Part shown: positions 32,778 through 44,726 of the stretch, in pieces
Layout: each line of letters starts with the position of its first letter
How positions within the stretch are numbered: position 1 is the stretch's first letter
Assembly (NCBI GenBank): GCA_027563935.2
Contig: CM050448.1
Span: forward strand, 69,139,843-69,203,842
DNA: 64,000 bases
Source: Costus lasius
Lineage: Eukaryota; Streptophyta; Magnoliopsida; Zingiberales; Costaceae
Direction of reading: 5' to 3'
Position numbers and translations under genes: made by a program
The notes under the pieces: generated by a model
Database searches by the model: none
What the model was told of the DNA's origin: nothing
The model's input: the letters and a program-made list of their open reading frames with translations, nothing else

Positions 32778-35442
32778 TGTAACGCCCCCTCCAATATAAA
32801 CCCCAAACACAGACATAAACCGCGGAAGATAGGGAACGTCACACACAATTAACAATGCAGATGCTAGGGAATAATAGCTGTGAGAAACCGGTTCGAAAAA
32901 AATTTCGGCAGCATGTCCCCAGGAAAACTAAAGAAATTCCTGTACATGATCACTAATAACACAATACGGGTCGACATGCCGTCCACAAACTGAAACATAA
33001 CATTTCAAAGTCAAAAGCTCACATTACTTATCACAACGTCGAACTAATAAACCACGATAATCAAAAGAAAACACAAGATAACACAGAATTCACCGAAAAA
33101 CAGGCTTACGCCCTCGGCTTAACAGTCGAATCAAAACTAAATGCCAACCCGGCAACTGTATCACATAAATCCAAAATCAGTATACCAGCCACATCCGGCT
33201 AACGTGTCCATGAACACAAAATCACACAAAAATTTGGCCACATCCGGCCCACAAATAGCACAGGCACGCAGGCCCCAAAATATGAAATCAGAAAACTAAG
33301 TCCGCTCATGCTGTAGGCTCCTGCCCTGCATCTGGAAACATTGTGGAATGAGCTACACGGCTCAGTGAGTAGATAGTCTCGTTCGACCATCCACGAATAT
33401 ACAGTCAGAAATAGATGCAGATATCTTTCAAAACTTTTAACGGAAGATGCCAATACAACATAAACAACATAATAAAAACTGTTAACCACAAATCACAATC
33501 ATAATCAGAAAATAATACACCCACTACCCCGGGCAACAAGATCACCAAACAGCCTAGTCGGCTAACAGACTAGAAATTACACAACTATTGTCCAGTGAAT
33601 TCAGAATTGACCCCGAGGGTCCAACCCGGCCTTCGTCAAGGCACTGAGAGTAACATGTAACGAACCATGGTGAGGCGTAGATTCAAGAGGTGGCCCCCGC
33701 CAGGTCACGACGTGGCACTTTTCTCTACGACACTCAACCACACCCCATTTACCGGGAACACAACACCCCCTTTACCGGGAACAGAAGGTGAATGAATTCA
33801 AGAGGTGGCCCCCGTCTAACCAAGACGTGGCACTTTGTTTCAAACACCCAACTCTCAAATGGTTTATCACTTGGACAAAAATACCTTTAACACAAACCGG
33901 AACCCTGAACCTCTAACCTGGTCACTAGACTCTAGAACAGCCCCTCCATTACCGGAAACAAAGCAGACTAGGATGGGTGGATTCCCCAATCCCCAAATCA
34001 GAATCACTGTTCACAGAGTGCTCTAGTTAACCCTTAGGTTCAGTCCACCCAAGTCTAGGACCCTTATCGAACGCATACAACACGAATATTGTCACAGACA
34101 TCACCTCAATCAAGTTCAGGGAACGTCCTTAGATTTCATGCAAACATGGTTTAACCTTTCTAAGTTATCATTCAAGGTTATCAATCATGTTTCACATCAC
34201 TACTTTCTATGTACAACATTCAACAAACAAATACATACTAATACAGAAAATTTACCAAATTCCATCCACAAATAGCATGAATACAGGATATCACAGATTA
34301 ATAGTTTCCTCCTAGTTTTTATAACAAAGATAGAAATGCCCCTAGTTCAAAGTTTAGGTCATGCGGGAAAACTTCTCCAAAAATTTCGTAAAAATAGTCA
34401 TTATGTCCCTCATGATCCTTAGATTCGGAATTTCAAGCTTTCCCCCAATTTAACTAGCAAATTTACCGAATTACCCCTAGGTCAATTTCGGTCAACAAAA
34501 AATTTTATTCCCAAAAATTCCCAAAAAAATACAGTAGAATCCTCCTATACCTAATTTCATAAAAATCTAGTTTGCCCCCAATTTTTACCCACACATTTGG
34601 GCGCAATCTCATGAAGAAGGGCGAAATTTTCGTTCAAGCCCTAATTTTTATGCAAATGACAAATCTAAAGTATCATACATGATGAATCAAGTCTAATTGG
34701 GGATTAGAAGCCTTAGGGAAGAAAAGCCCTAATTTTCCATGCAACTAGGGTTTCAAAATTTGGGTAAAAACACTAAAACACAAACAAATTTGCAATCAAG
34801 GGTTCATATCATGTTCTTAAGCTTTAAACTTCTTTGAATCAAACAATAATCCAAATATGCGTGAACAAGGTAGAGGAGAAGATCCACTCACCTTGGTTTC
34901 GCTCTTCCAAGCCTCACGCCTTCACGCCTCCTCTCACGCCAACACGCCGCCGGAAGCACACAATGATCGCCGGCAAGGGTCGCCGGAAGTTGCCTCCACC
35001 ACCTCTCACCGCCGGCCACAAGAAGAGGAGAAGAGGGAGGAGGGCAAACCGCCACCTTCTTCTTCAAGGGAGCAAAGTCGTGAGCAAGAGGGAGAAGAGA
35101 AAATCGTGAGTGAGAAGTGAGAAAATGGATCCCCTAAGGTTTTAACTTTCTACCCATTAAGCCTCCAAGATCCAATAACCCTTTACCATAAGTTATTTCC
35201 CCACTTCACCCTTATCAAGGGCTCTTACCCTTTTTCTAAAAGAAAGACACCACTAGCCTAGTGGTGTGCAGCACACACTCCACGCCTTAAGTCGCAGGTT
35301 CGAATCCTCTCCGTGACATATATTTTTACATTGCAGGAAAATACACAAATCAACACATTTTCTCATAAAAACTTCCACAAATAAATGCCAAATAAACAAA
35401 ATTTCATTTTTCTTACCTGCTAATGAATTTCCGGATCTTACA
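32778..35442 (-). repeat. 3' LTR of element E
   Basis: 2665 bp with TGTAA/TTACA inverted ends. It has two similar sub-blocks containing TTCAAGAGGTGGCCCCCG (near 33687 and 33797). The Arg/Pro-rich frames at 34834-35120 recur in the other LTR and are not called as genes. A tRNA-like sequence is near its right end. Confidence 0.94.
35245..35320 (+). repeat. tRNA-like / SINE-head sequence in LTR of E
   Basis: An A-box-like TAGCCTAGTGGT (35254-35265) is followed 43 bases later by a B box GGTTCGAATCC (35297-35307), the layout of an internal Pol III promoter and of plant tRNA-derived SINE heads. It is antisense to E. The cloverleaf is not complete enough for a tRNA gene. Confidence 0.55.
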
Positions 35443-35455
35443 TTCCTTCCCCCTT
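35443..35455 (-). other. Polypurine tract of E
   Basis: Sense AAGGGGGAAGGAA directly before the TGTAAG start of the 3' LTR. Confidence 0.85.
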
Positions 35456-35471
35456 AAAAAGCTTTAGTCCT

Positions 35472-38400
35472 CTAAAGCTCACCACCCCAATCATCGAACA
35501 GTTGAGGGAACTCTCTTCTCATTTCTGACTCTGTCTCCCAAGTAGCTTCTTCGACTGACTGGTTCCCCCAGATAACTTTTACCAGCGGTATTGCCTTGTT
35601 CCTTAGGACTTTGACTTTCCTATCCACAATCCTCAGTGGTCTCTCTACAAAGGTCAGATCACTCTGGATCTGCAGGGGAGCAGAAACAAGCACATGTGAT
35701 GGATCTGCACAGTATTTCCTCAGAACTGACACATGAAATACGTTGTGGAGATGCTCCAGAGATGGTGGCAGAGCTAGTCTGTAAGCTACAGGACCAACCC
35801 TCTCTATAATATCGAAAGGTCCAACAAACCTCGGGCTCAGCTTTCCCTTCTTGCCAAACCGCATGACACCCTTGGTTTGTGAGACCTTCAGAAACACATG
35901 ATCCCCCACCATAAACTCTAAGGGACGACGGCGATTATCTGCATAACTCTTCTGCCTGTCCCGAGCAACCTTCAGCTTTTCCTGGATAACTCTGACTCTA
36001 TCTGTAGCCTCCTGCACAGCCTCTGATCTCAGAATCATCCGGTCTCCCGATTCCTCCCAACTCAGAGGAGACCTGCACTTCCTGCCATACAGAGCCTCGT
36101 ACGGAGCCATCTGAATACTGGAGTGAAAGCTGTTATTGTAGGTGAACTCTATCAGGGATAAATCACTGTCCCACTCCAAGCTCCAATCTACAACATAAGC
36201 CCTCAGCAAATCCTCCAAGGTCTGAATAGTACGCTCTGACTGCCCATCTGACTGTGGATGGTAGGCGGTACTAAAACTCAACTTAGTGCCAAGACCCTCA
36301 TGCAAGCTCTTCCAGAATCTGGATAGGAATCTGGAATCGCGATCTGATACAATATCCACAGGCACTCCGTGCAATCTGACTATCTCATCAATATACAGCT
36401 TAGCCAGCCGATTGAGTGGATAAGTCATCCGAATAGGCAAAAAGTGTGCAGCCTTCGTGAGCCTGTCCACGATGACCCAAACCGCATCATGCCCTCTCCT
36501 AGTCCGTGGCAGCCCACAGACAAAATCCATACTAATGCACTCCCACTTCCACTGCGGGATAGGGAGCTGTTGCAATAATCCCCCAGGCCTCTGGTGTTCG
36601 GCCTTCACAGTCTGACAGGTCAAACACCGAGATACAAACACTGCGACCTCCTTCTTCATGCCCGGCCACCAGAAATCTCTCTTCAAATCTTGATACATTG
36701 TTGTGACTCCGGGATGCAAGGAATATTTGGAGTTATGACCCTCCTCCAAGATCTCTCTCTTCAGACTAGGTTCCTCAGGGACACACACCCTTCCACGGAA
36801 CCGCAGAATACCATCACTAGATAAACTGAAATCCTCCATTGGCCCGGCAGCCAATCTCTCTCTAATCTGAACTAGACTCGGATCTACCAGCTGCTGGTCC
36901 CTGATCCTCTGTAGTAAAGCAGACTGAACCCGGAGAAAAGCCACATATCCAGACTGGACTTTGGGAGACACCTTAACTCTGAGCTCTCGGAATTCCTGTA
37001 GTAACTGCCACTCACTGACTCTCAGTGCTGCTACAGAAGCAACTGGGTGTCTGCTCAGTGCATCAGCCACCACATTGGCTTTCCCGGCCTGATACTGAAT
37101 AGAGAAATCATAATCCTTTATCAGCTCCATCCACCTTCTCTGCCTCATATTCAACTCCTTCTGAGTGAAAATGTACTTGAGACTCTGATGATCAGTAAAT
37201 AAATCAAACTCCTGTCCCAATAGATAGTGGCGCCATATCTTCAGTGCAAAAACCACTGCCGCCAACTCCAAATCATGTGTGGGATAGTTTAACTCATACT
37301 CCTTCAGTTGCCGCGAAGCATAAGCTACCACGGCCCCTTTCTGCATCAGGACGCAGCCCAGTCCTTTGCCTGAGGCATCAGTATAAACAGTAAACCTCTC
37401 CCCATCAGTAGGAATGATAAGGATGGGTGTACTGGTCAATCTCCTTTTTAGCTCCTGGAAGCTTTCCTCACACTTCTCGCCCCAAACAAACTTAGCCTCT
37501 TTCCTGGTCAGCTTGGTTAAGGGACCCGCCAACTTGGAGAACCCCTCCACGAACCTCCTGTAATATCCTGCTAATCCCAGAAAGCTCCGGACCTCTGTGG
37601 CACTAGTTGGTCTTCCCCAGTTCAGGATAGCCTGTACCTTCACTGGATCCACAGACACGCCCCGACCCGATATCACATGCCCCAGAAAGCTGATCTGATC
37701 CAACCAAAACTCGCACTTGCTGGCCTTAGCATACAACTGGTGCTTCCTCAGAATTGCTAGTACCCTGCGCAAGTCCCTAGCGTGATCCTGATAGGTACGG
37801 GAGTAAACTAGTATATCATCTATAAACACCACCACACAAGTGTCTAACAGCTCGTGAAACACCCTGTTCATCAGATCCATAAACACAGCAGGTGCATTGG
37901 TCAGTCCAAAAGGCATAACTACAAACTCGTAGTGGCCATACCTAGTCCTGAAAGCAGTCTTCAGGATATCCTCAACCCTGACCCTGAGCTGATGGTATCC
38001 TGACCTCAGATCGATCTTGGAGAACACCGTGGCACCCTGCAACTGATCGAACAGGTCATCTATCCTCGGAAGAGGATACTTATTCTTTACCGTCACCTGA
38101 TTCAACTGGCGGTAATCTATGCACATCCTCAGTGTTCCGTCCTTCTTCTTTACAAACAAGACTGGCGCTCCCCAAGGTGAAGCACTCGGTCTGATATACC
38201 CCTTTTCAAGCAGTTCCTCTAACTGCTTCTTCAACTCAGCTAACTCTGAGGTGGCCATACGATAAGGAGCCTTTGATATTGGAGCTGTACCAGGCACCAG
38301 CTCAATACCAAACTCCACATCCCTGTGGGGAGGCAAACCTGAAAACTCATCTGAGAAAACATTAGGAAACTCACAGACTACCTCCACCTGAGCTAAGTCT

Positions 38401-39455
38401 GGATCTGAGTCTTCTTGCACCTTAACATGTGCAAGGTATCCTTTGCACCCACTGGCTAGTAACTTACTGGCATGCACAAATGATATCATAAGTGGCCCTT
38501 GATCAGACACCAGGCCCCTTACCAGCAGATGACTCCCATCAAGCAGGTGCAGAGTAACAATCTTCTCAAAGCAATCCACTGTAGCGTGGTGAGAAGATAG
38601 CCAATCCATGCCTAGGATCAAATCATAATCCTGCATGTCTAGCAGTATCAAATCAACTATAAACTGGTACTGCTCTACGTGAACAACACAGTCAGGGTAG
38701 ACTATGTCAGTGGATAAACTATCCCCCAGGGGTGTACATACTGAAACTGTGTAATCTAGCACTCTAGGTGAGACAGGTAGTTTAGAAGCAAAGCTAGCAG
38801 ACACAAAGGACAAATTGGACCCCGGATCAAACAAAATACGAGCTAACTGATCAAATACAAATAAGGTACCTTCCACGACGGATCGGGAAGCTCGAGTGTC
38901 CTTCTCTGCTATAGCATAGACTCTGGTCTGGACAGTGGGTCTATCGGTACCCCGGATCTGCGGCTCAGGCGCCGTGCAATCTCTGGCCCTGTGTCCCACC
39001 TTTCCGCACTTGAAGCACGCCCCGGACTTCTTGTAGCAGTCCGCCTTCAGGTGACCCTTGGCCCCACAATGGTAGCAGACTCTGTCCTCTACCCGGCCAT
39101 CTGTACCCCGCTGCTGTGGCTGTGGCTGTGGCTGAGATGCCTGCTGCGGTCTCTGAACCCCTTTCCCCTGGTGAGGTCTGTAACGGCCTTTCTTCTGGTC
39201 CTTCCCCTTATGATATTTCCCACTGCCTCCAGTCTGCAGGGGAACTGGTGCCTCAGCTGTAGGGGCTACAACTCGGGCCGTCTCGGCCTGTTCCTCTAGA
39301 ATGTACCTCTCTGCGGTGCGGGCACGATCCAGCATCTCAGCATAAGTCTCCAAGTGCTGCAAACCTACATTCTGCCTGATATCCCTTCTGAGACCCCTGA
39401 GAAACTTCTTAGCTCGCCTCTCCTCAGTATTTATCAGGTGTGGAGCATACTTCCC
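35472..39455 (-). pseudogene. Gypsy Gag-Pol of E, C-terminal part (split by G)
   Basis: Open frame of ~1328 codons up to the insertion of G; there is no start codon here because the N-terminal part is at 50320-50934. Positions below count from the TTG codon at 39362. Two CCHC knuckles (96-109 [14 protein letters not shown]; 116-129 [14 protein letters not shown]). Protease LFDPGS (D179), with Pro where many have Ser. RT has FIDD (513-516) and RNase H has YTDAS. The integrase has an HHCC finger (H876, H883, C913, C916) and D946, D1007, E1043 (D,35,E). A GPF/GPV-type module (1181-1200) is followed by a chromodomain-like end (~1240-1290, [16 protein letters not shown]). IN after RT is the Gypsy order. 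No internal stop. Confidence 0.94.
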
Positions 39456-40260
39456 TGTTGGGGTATGCCCTTAAGCCTAATGTTTGAGGCCTTGGGATTG
39501 TAACAGTATCGTGTAATAAACGTTTATGTTTATAAAGGCATGGTTATTATTCAGTTAGCTACATTGTCTGCTGCAATATAAGTTCTTCTGAATAATGTCT
39601 CAATGCTATTCAGCTGGGCTGACATGCAGTTAAGTCCTTAGTCGATGTATCTTGGTGAACATGAGACAGCCTTGATATGGTTAAGACTAATATGTGTTCT
39701 AGTCTTATAGGATGCTTCGAGCATGGAATAAGATGTAGACTCATGGGTACATTGGATGTACTGGACAGACCCTACTAGGATATTCAATTGTTTGTCACAA
39801 TGTGAATAATCCTTGAATATGACATGTGGCACATTTCCTCTGACTTGAGATCACTTGTGTTTTCTAAATGATGATTGTCATTGTTTTGAGGTAGTTCAAT
39901 ATCATTTGAAACATAATGATTATAGACTATCTTGGATAATGAGCTTGAGTCAGGTTAGGGCACTAGTGATAGACATAGGATTGCTATCTCCTTGTTTAGG
40001 AGTGTGATGTTCTAAAGGGGCCCCCTGGATGAGATGATTGAGAAAAGAGTATGGCCATACCCAGGTGACTGTGTTCATCTGATCTAATCATGCTCATCAT
40101 ATTGGAGCTACAAGCTTGACACGCTTGTCCAATAAGAACATCCAGTGGCAAAGGAAACATGTATGCCTAGTGATGTGGATTCACACTTGTGCTATGGTTT
40201 GGGTGTAGTCTTGGAAGACTATTTCCTTTATATCGGGAGACAGTGATGTGTTGCTAGATA
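39456..40260 (+). repeat. 5' LTR of G, U3-side part
   Basis: 805 bp, TGTTGGGGTATGCCC onwards, ending in the AGATA duplication (40256-40260) of H. The short minus frame 39638-39832 is the common LTR frame. Confidence 0.93.
40227..40234 (+). promoter_or_regulatory. TATA-like box of G 5' LTR
   Basis: TTTATATC, 26 bases before the H insertion point; the same box in the 3' LTR is at 49400-49407. Function is inferred from position and composition. Confidence 0.4.
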
Positions 40261-41943
40261 TGTAGGAACCCCTAATTCTAGGGGAGAAACCCTAAACTTG
40301 CAATTCTAACAAGCTTTGCGGAAAAAGGGTTTCAAGATCGCATATGAATCTATAAGATCAACTTATGTTATGAAAAGGAATCATACCAACGCCATGGATT
40401 TGGAAGTCGGTTTGGAAGAAGAGATCAAACTAGGTCTCCTCCACAAGCCCACACACAAGATGAAGATGCTCACTTCCTTGAGATCTCTTGTGCTAGCAAG
40501 ACCCTCAAGCCTTCTTGTCGAATGGAAGGGGATGATGAATCTCCTTGTTGCCGAGAGCTTCACTTGCCTAGCCTCTCCCTCTCGTCGTCAATCACACCTC
40601 AACGAAATTGTCCAAGGCGTTCAAGAGAAGAGCACAAACGCTTATGCGTTTAGGCGTTTTTTGTGAAACCGGCCATGATGACTTTCCATAAATGGAAGCT
40701 CATCATGCCATGCGCTCAAGCCAACCTCAAACGCATTTGAGCATTGAACCATGCGTTCACAATTGTGAACCGGTTCAAGCTAAACCGTTTCAATCGACTT
40801 TGGTTCATGAACCAAACCGAAATGGCTCAAGCCATGTGGTCTAGACCATATTGAACCCCAAGGCTCATGATCTAACCGTTCATCACCTGATGCCCCTGAT
40901 CTCTTCGATCTAGCATCATCTCTCTCGATCCAAGCTTACCGATCTCAAGCCCTAATCAATCAAACATGATCAGGCTAGATCTCACTTACAATCAGAGATT
41001 AAATCCCCTTAAACTGAACCCAAAGAATTCAGTCCACACGATCTGACTCAAGTAAGCCATATCATCATATTGTGCGACCCTGAGGGTTTCCTCTAAATGT
41101 CGGTAACGATAACTTACGTTATCACGATCAGTGAGGGGTATCTAGCAACACATCACTGTCTCCCGATATAAAGGAAAGAGTCTTCCAAGACTACTCCCAA
41201 ACCAAGGCACAAGTGTGACTCTATTCACAAGGCATACATTTATCCTTTGCCACTGGATGTTCTTATTGGACAAGCATGTCAAGCTTGTAACTCCAACACG
41301 ATGAGCATGATTAGATCAGATGAACATAGTCATCTGGGTATGGCCATACACTTCCTCAATCATCTCATATAAAGGGGGCCCTTTAGAACATCACACTCCT
41401 TAAACAAGGATACGGCAATCCTTTATCTATCACAAGTGCCCTAACCTGACTCAAGCTCACCATCCAAGATAGTCTATAATCATTATGTTTCAAATGATAT
41501 TGAACTACCTCAAGACAATGACAATCATCATTTAGAAACACAAGTGATCTCAAGTCAGAGGACATGTGCCACTTGCTGCTTACAAGGATCATTCACATTG
41601 TGACAAGCAATGGAATATCCCAGTAGGGTCTGTCCAGTACATCCAATGTACCCATGAGTCTACATCTTATTCCATGCTCGAAGCATCCTATAAGATTAGC
41701 ACTCATATTAGTCTCCATCATATCAAGGCTGTCTCATGTTCACCAAGATATCTCGACTAAGGACATACAGCCTGTCAGCCTAGCTGAACAGCTTTGAGAC
41801 ATTATTCAGAAGCACACTCATTGCAGCAGACAAGGTAACAACCTGAATAATAACCATGCCTTTCATAAACATAAGAGTTTATTACATAATACTTTTACAA
41901 TCCCAAAGGCCTCAAACATTAGCCTTAAGGGCATACTCCAACA
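40261..41943 (-). mobile_element. Solo LTR H of the Copia family
   Basis: 1683 bp, TGTAGGAACCCC...ACTCCAACA, flanked by AGATA (40256-40260, 41944-41948), with no internal region. It fits unequal recombination between two LTRs after insertion. In sense it reads minus, opposite to G. It has the terminal hairpin CCCC...GGGG (40269-40284), U5 palindrome TCTTG-TGCTAG-CAAGA (40486-40501) and TATA-like box (41165-41172). Its U5 differs from all other copies in the window, so it represents a further subfamily. Confidence 0.95.
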
Positions 41944-41948
41944 AGATA

Positions 41949-42829
41949 CCCCTCACTGATCGTGATAAACGTGAGTTATCGTTACCGACATTTAAAGGAA
42001 ACCCTCAGGGTCGCACAATTTGATGATATGGCTTACTTAAGTCAGATCGTGTGGACTGAATTGTTCGGGTTCAGTTTAAAGGGATTTAATCTCTGATTGT
42101 GAGTGAGATCTAGTCTGATCATGTTTGATTGATTAGGGCTTGAGATCGGTAAGCTTCGATCGAGAGAATGGATGCTAGATTGGTCAGATCAGAAGCATCA
42201 AGAGATCGACGGTCAGATTAAGAGCCTTAAGGTTTTATTATGGTCTGGACTGATTGCTTGGTTTATTTGGTTATTGAACCAAATGGATTTGAACCAGCTC
42301 ATTGGTTGAGCGCATGGTTCAAGTGATAAGAGGCATTGGCGATTGGGTTGATACATGGTCGCAAGTGAAGAAATGGGATGCTATTTTTAGATAGCACATC
42401 TCTTAACGTGACCACATCTCACGTTCACGCCAAGAGAATACTATTCTCGTCTCTTGCTCTCTTGACGCCGCTTGAGCATTCGTCTCTTGCACTCTCGTGG
42501 GTGAAGGAGTGGACGACAAGAGGAAACATTCGACCAAGCAAGGATCTCTCTTTTCCTTTCCATTCGGCAAGACAACCTTGGAACCTTGCTAGCACAAGGA
42601 GCACCAAGGAAGAAGCGCATTGATCATCTTGTGTGCGAGACTTAGGAGAAGGCTCGCTTGCGCCTTTGCCTCCAAGACACCATCCAAGTGATGGCAATGG
42701 TGAGTATCGCTTCTCATTGAATGTTGATCATATTATATGCTATGCGATCTATTAGAAACCCTAGATTCCGCTAGAAGTTTTTGTTGCGCCTCCTATTAGG
42801 GTTTCGCCCCCTTGTCTAGGGGATCTTCA
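41949..42829 (+). repeat. 5' LTR of G, U5-side part
   Basis: 881 bp resuming with CCCCTCACTG after the AGATA copy. It holds the U5 palindrome (42584-42599) and the terminal C-run/G-run hairpin (42807-42822), and ends GATCTTCA. Confidence 0.93.
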
Positions 42830-42831
42830 AT

Positions 42832-42843
42832 TGGTATCAGAGC
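42832..42843 (+). other. tRNA-iMet primer-binding site of G
   Basis: TGGTATCAGAGC two bases after the 5' LTR. Confidence 0.92.
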
Positions 42844-42953
42844 GAAGGTTTATCATGCATGATAATATGTTTGCTTTCTTTGTGATCCTTTAACGTGATC
42901 TATATGTTACATGCGATAGTACAAGTTTGTGAAAGTTTTTCATGCTTGCGCAT

Positions 42954-43075
42954 GTTTTCAAGTTGGCGCATATCATATGTTTATGTTTTCAAGTTGGCGC
43001 ATATCATATGTTTATGTTTTCAAGTTGGCGCATATCATATGTTTATGTCTTCAGTTGGCGCATATTGTATGTTTT
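42954..43075 (+). repeat. 31-bp tandem repeat, about four copies
   Basis: AGTTGGCGCATATCATATG recurs at 42961, 42992, 43023 and 43053 (last copy degenerate), a period of 31/31/30. There are no spacers. It lies ~120 bp after the PBS. Confidence 0.92.
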
Positions 43076-43796
43076 CTTAAAAACCAACATCACATGCGCG
43101 ACTCACTATAGATCTAAGGCCTTGCATTAAACCCTTAGACGGGTTATTAGGGTTGAAGTCACCCCCCTAGGTTAGATCCAAAAGTCTGATCAGACTATCT
43201 GACAGCCTTGATGGGTTGACCAGGTAGCACCTGTGCGCAAGCACGTGGTGGCTACAGGTCGACTGCAGACAGGCGTGTAGCGATGTCTGATTGAAACAAC
43301 TAGTGAACACACATGAGTTAGGCCCGGGGTCACACCCGCTTGCCAGACCTCATTGTGGTCGTTCAGCCCTCGCGTATGCATGGTTGACCTTATGGTCGAC
43401 TCAAGTCAGTTAGGACTTGGTGCATGCAAGGGCAGTGGATCTGACTAGGATGGATGAGTGGATCCCTAGTAATGGACCGTTGTAAGGTTGTAGGGCAAAT
43501 AAGGAAATTAAAATTGATGCCTATGGGTTTTCGAAATTTAAATTTTCTTGAGTGGATCACATGTTGATTGATGCATGTGTTTGTCTATTTATTCTTATGT
43601 GGGCTGCCCGTTCTTAATGTGTGCTGTGCTGGGGCCTGCGTGCCTGGGAATTAATTGTAAATTAATTTTTATTTTTGTGATCTGCGAATCACAGTTTAAT
43701 TAATTTATAATGTGTAATTGACCTGCGTGTCAATCTTGTATAGATAGTTAAATTTGTAATTTAATTAGACAAGAGCACAGAGCACACTTGGCAGAG

Positions 43797-43860
43797 GCGC
43801 ATGCAGCAGTGGCTAGACCAGGTGGGAGGTCCAGGGTTCGACTCTGGACAGGCGCATTTT
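43797..43860 (+). repeat. tRNA-like module in leader of G
   Basis: TGGCTAGACCAGG (A-box-like, 43810-43822) and GGTTCGACTCT (B-box-like, 43835-43845) with a T-arm-like stem GTCCAG/CTGGAC around the B box. Also in F (60743-60810) but absent from the leaders of A and D. Confidence 0.5.
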
Positions 43861-44186
43861 CCCTGGTGGGCGCACCTGAGCTGCAATTGGCGCTTGGGCC
43901 CTGGTTGGGCCAGATGAGCAGCTTAAAGCCCTATGAAGAAAAGCAAGTCAAGACTTAAGTTAAATTAAGGTCTTACTAGGGCTATGGGCTTTTACCACAT
44001 AAGATTCATGCTTTCTTTTATTTATTGTTTAAATATTAGAATTGCATGATTAGTTTATCTTCTGCTATCACCATAGGAATTGCATGATAGTGAAGAAGAT
44101 AAAAAGACCGTTAAAATCCAACGCTAAAATATCAAGCTTGTAAGCCTTCTGACGCGAAACCTCACTGTTCTGATTATCGTTGGAGC

Positions 44187-44425
44187 CGTGTTGTACCCAC
44201 TCAGTGGGCACGTCCATCTATCTTCAGACGGTGTGGGATTACACCTGTGTGTTACAGAGTAGGGATTTATCCCTTCTCGTTGCTCAGCATAGCACATGGT
44301 GGTCCAGGGAGTAGGTCGGGTCAGCTTGACCATGTAGGCTACATATGTGGCGCATATGGTAGCACATGGAGGCAGCCATCTGTGGGATCAGAGACTGTGT
44401 TGTACCAACTCAGTTGGCACAGTCT
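44187..44425 (+). ncRNA. Twin bulged hairpins in leader of G
   Basis: Hairpins at 44187-44212 and 44392-44425, with arms and spacing as in A. Confidence 0.6.
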
Positions 44426-44676
44426 GCTGGATTGCCCAGATGAAGGGGAATCGAACGGGTTGGCGATTGGCTGGGACAGCCTACCAGAGATTAGTGCTTG
44501 TACTCTCTGTGCATCTTATCTCGCCTGAGCGGGACGCGGAGACCAAGTATGAAATCTGGATCCCATCTCACTAAAAGAGTGTTTACTCTTTCGGACTGTT
44601 TAATGGATTTTTCAGTCAGATAAAATAGTGAGAAAAAGAATCTTTCTTAAGTCCTGATTGATTCTTAACATTGATA

Positions 44677-44705
44677 CTGACCTTGCTGTTCTTGCATTGT
44701 TGTAG
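44677..44705 (+). promoter_or_regulatory. Predicted 3' splice site in Copia leader
   Basis: A branch-point-like TACTGAC (44675-44681), a T-rich tract and TTGTAG ending at 44705, 21 bases before the gag ATG. It is conserved in A, C, D and F. No donor could be assigned, so splicing is a hypothesis. Confidence 0.4.
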
Positions 44706-44726
44706 ATACCTGCAGCAACGAACACC

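Larger units (their letters stand above)
42830..44726 (+). other. 5' leader of Copia G
   Basis: 1.9-kb untranslated leader. Order: PBS, 31-bp tandem repeat, AT-rich sequence, tRNA-like module (43797-43860), a conserved stretch with twin hairpins (44187-44425), an AAAGAGT/ACTCTTT hairpin (44574-44592) and a splice-acceptor-like tract ending at AG 44704-44705. No reading frame in it looks protein-coding. Confidence 0.8.

Noticed and set aside
32778..32855. Start of the Copia frame of C (MLIVCDVPYL...)
   Set aside because: This stretch is LTR sequence of E fused by chance to the interrupted frame.
34834..35120. Arg/Pro-rich ~90-residue frames, also at 53197-53483
   Set aside because: Two overlapping frames within the LTR of E; composition is driven by GC-rich CGCCGG repeats.
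35254..35320. Functional tRNA gene
   Set aside because: A and B boxes are present, but I could not build paired acceptor and anticodon arms, and it lies inside an LTR.
42954..43075. CRISPR-like short regular repeats
   Set aside because: Direct tandem copies with no spacers, inside a plant retroelement leader.
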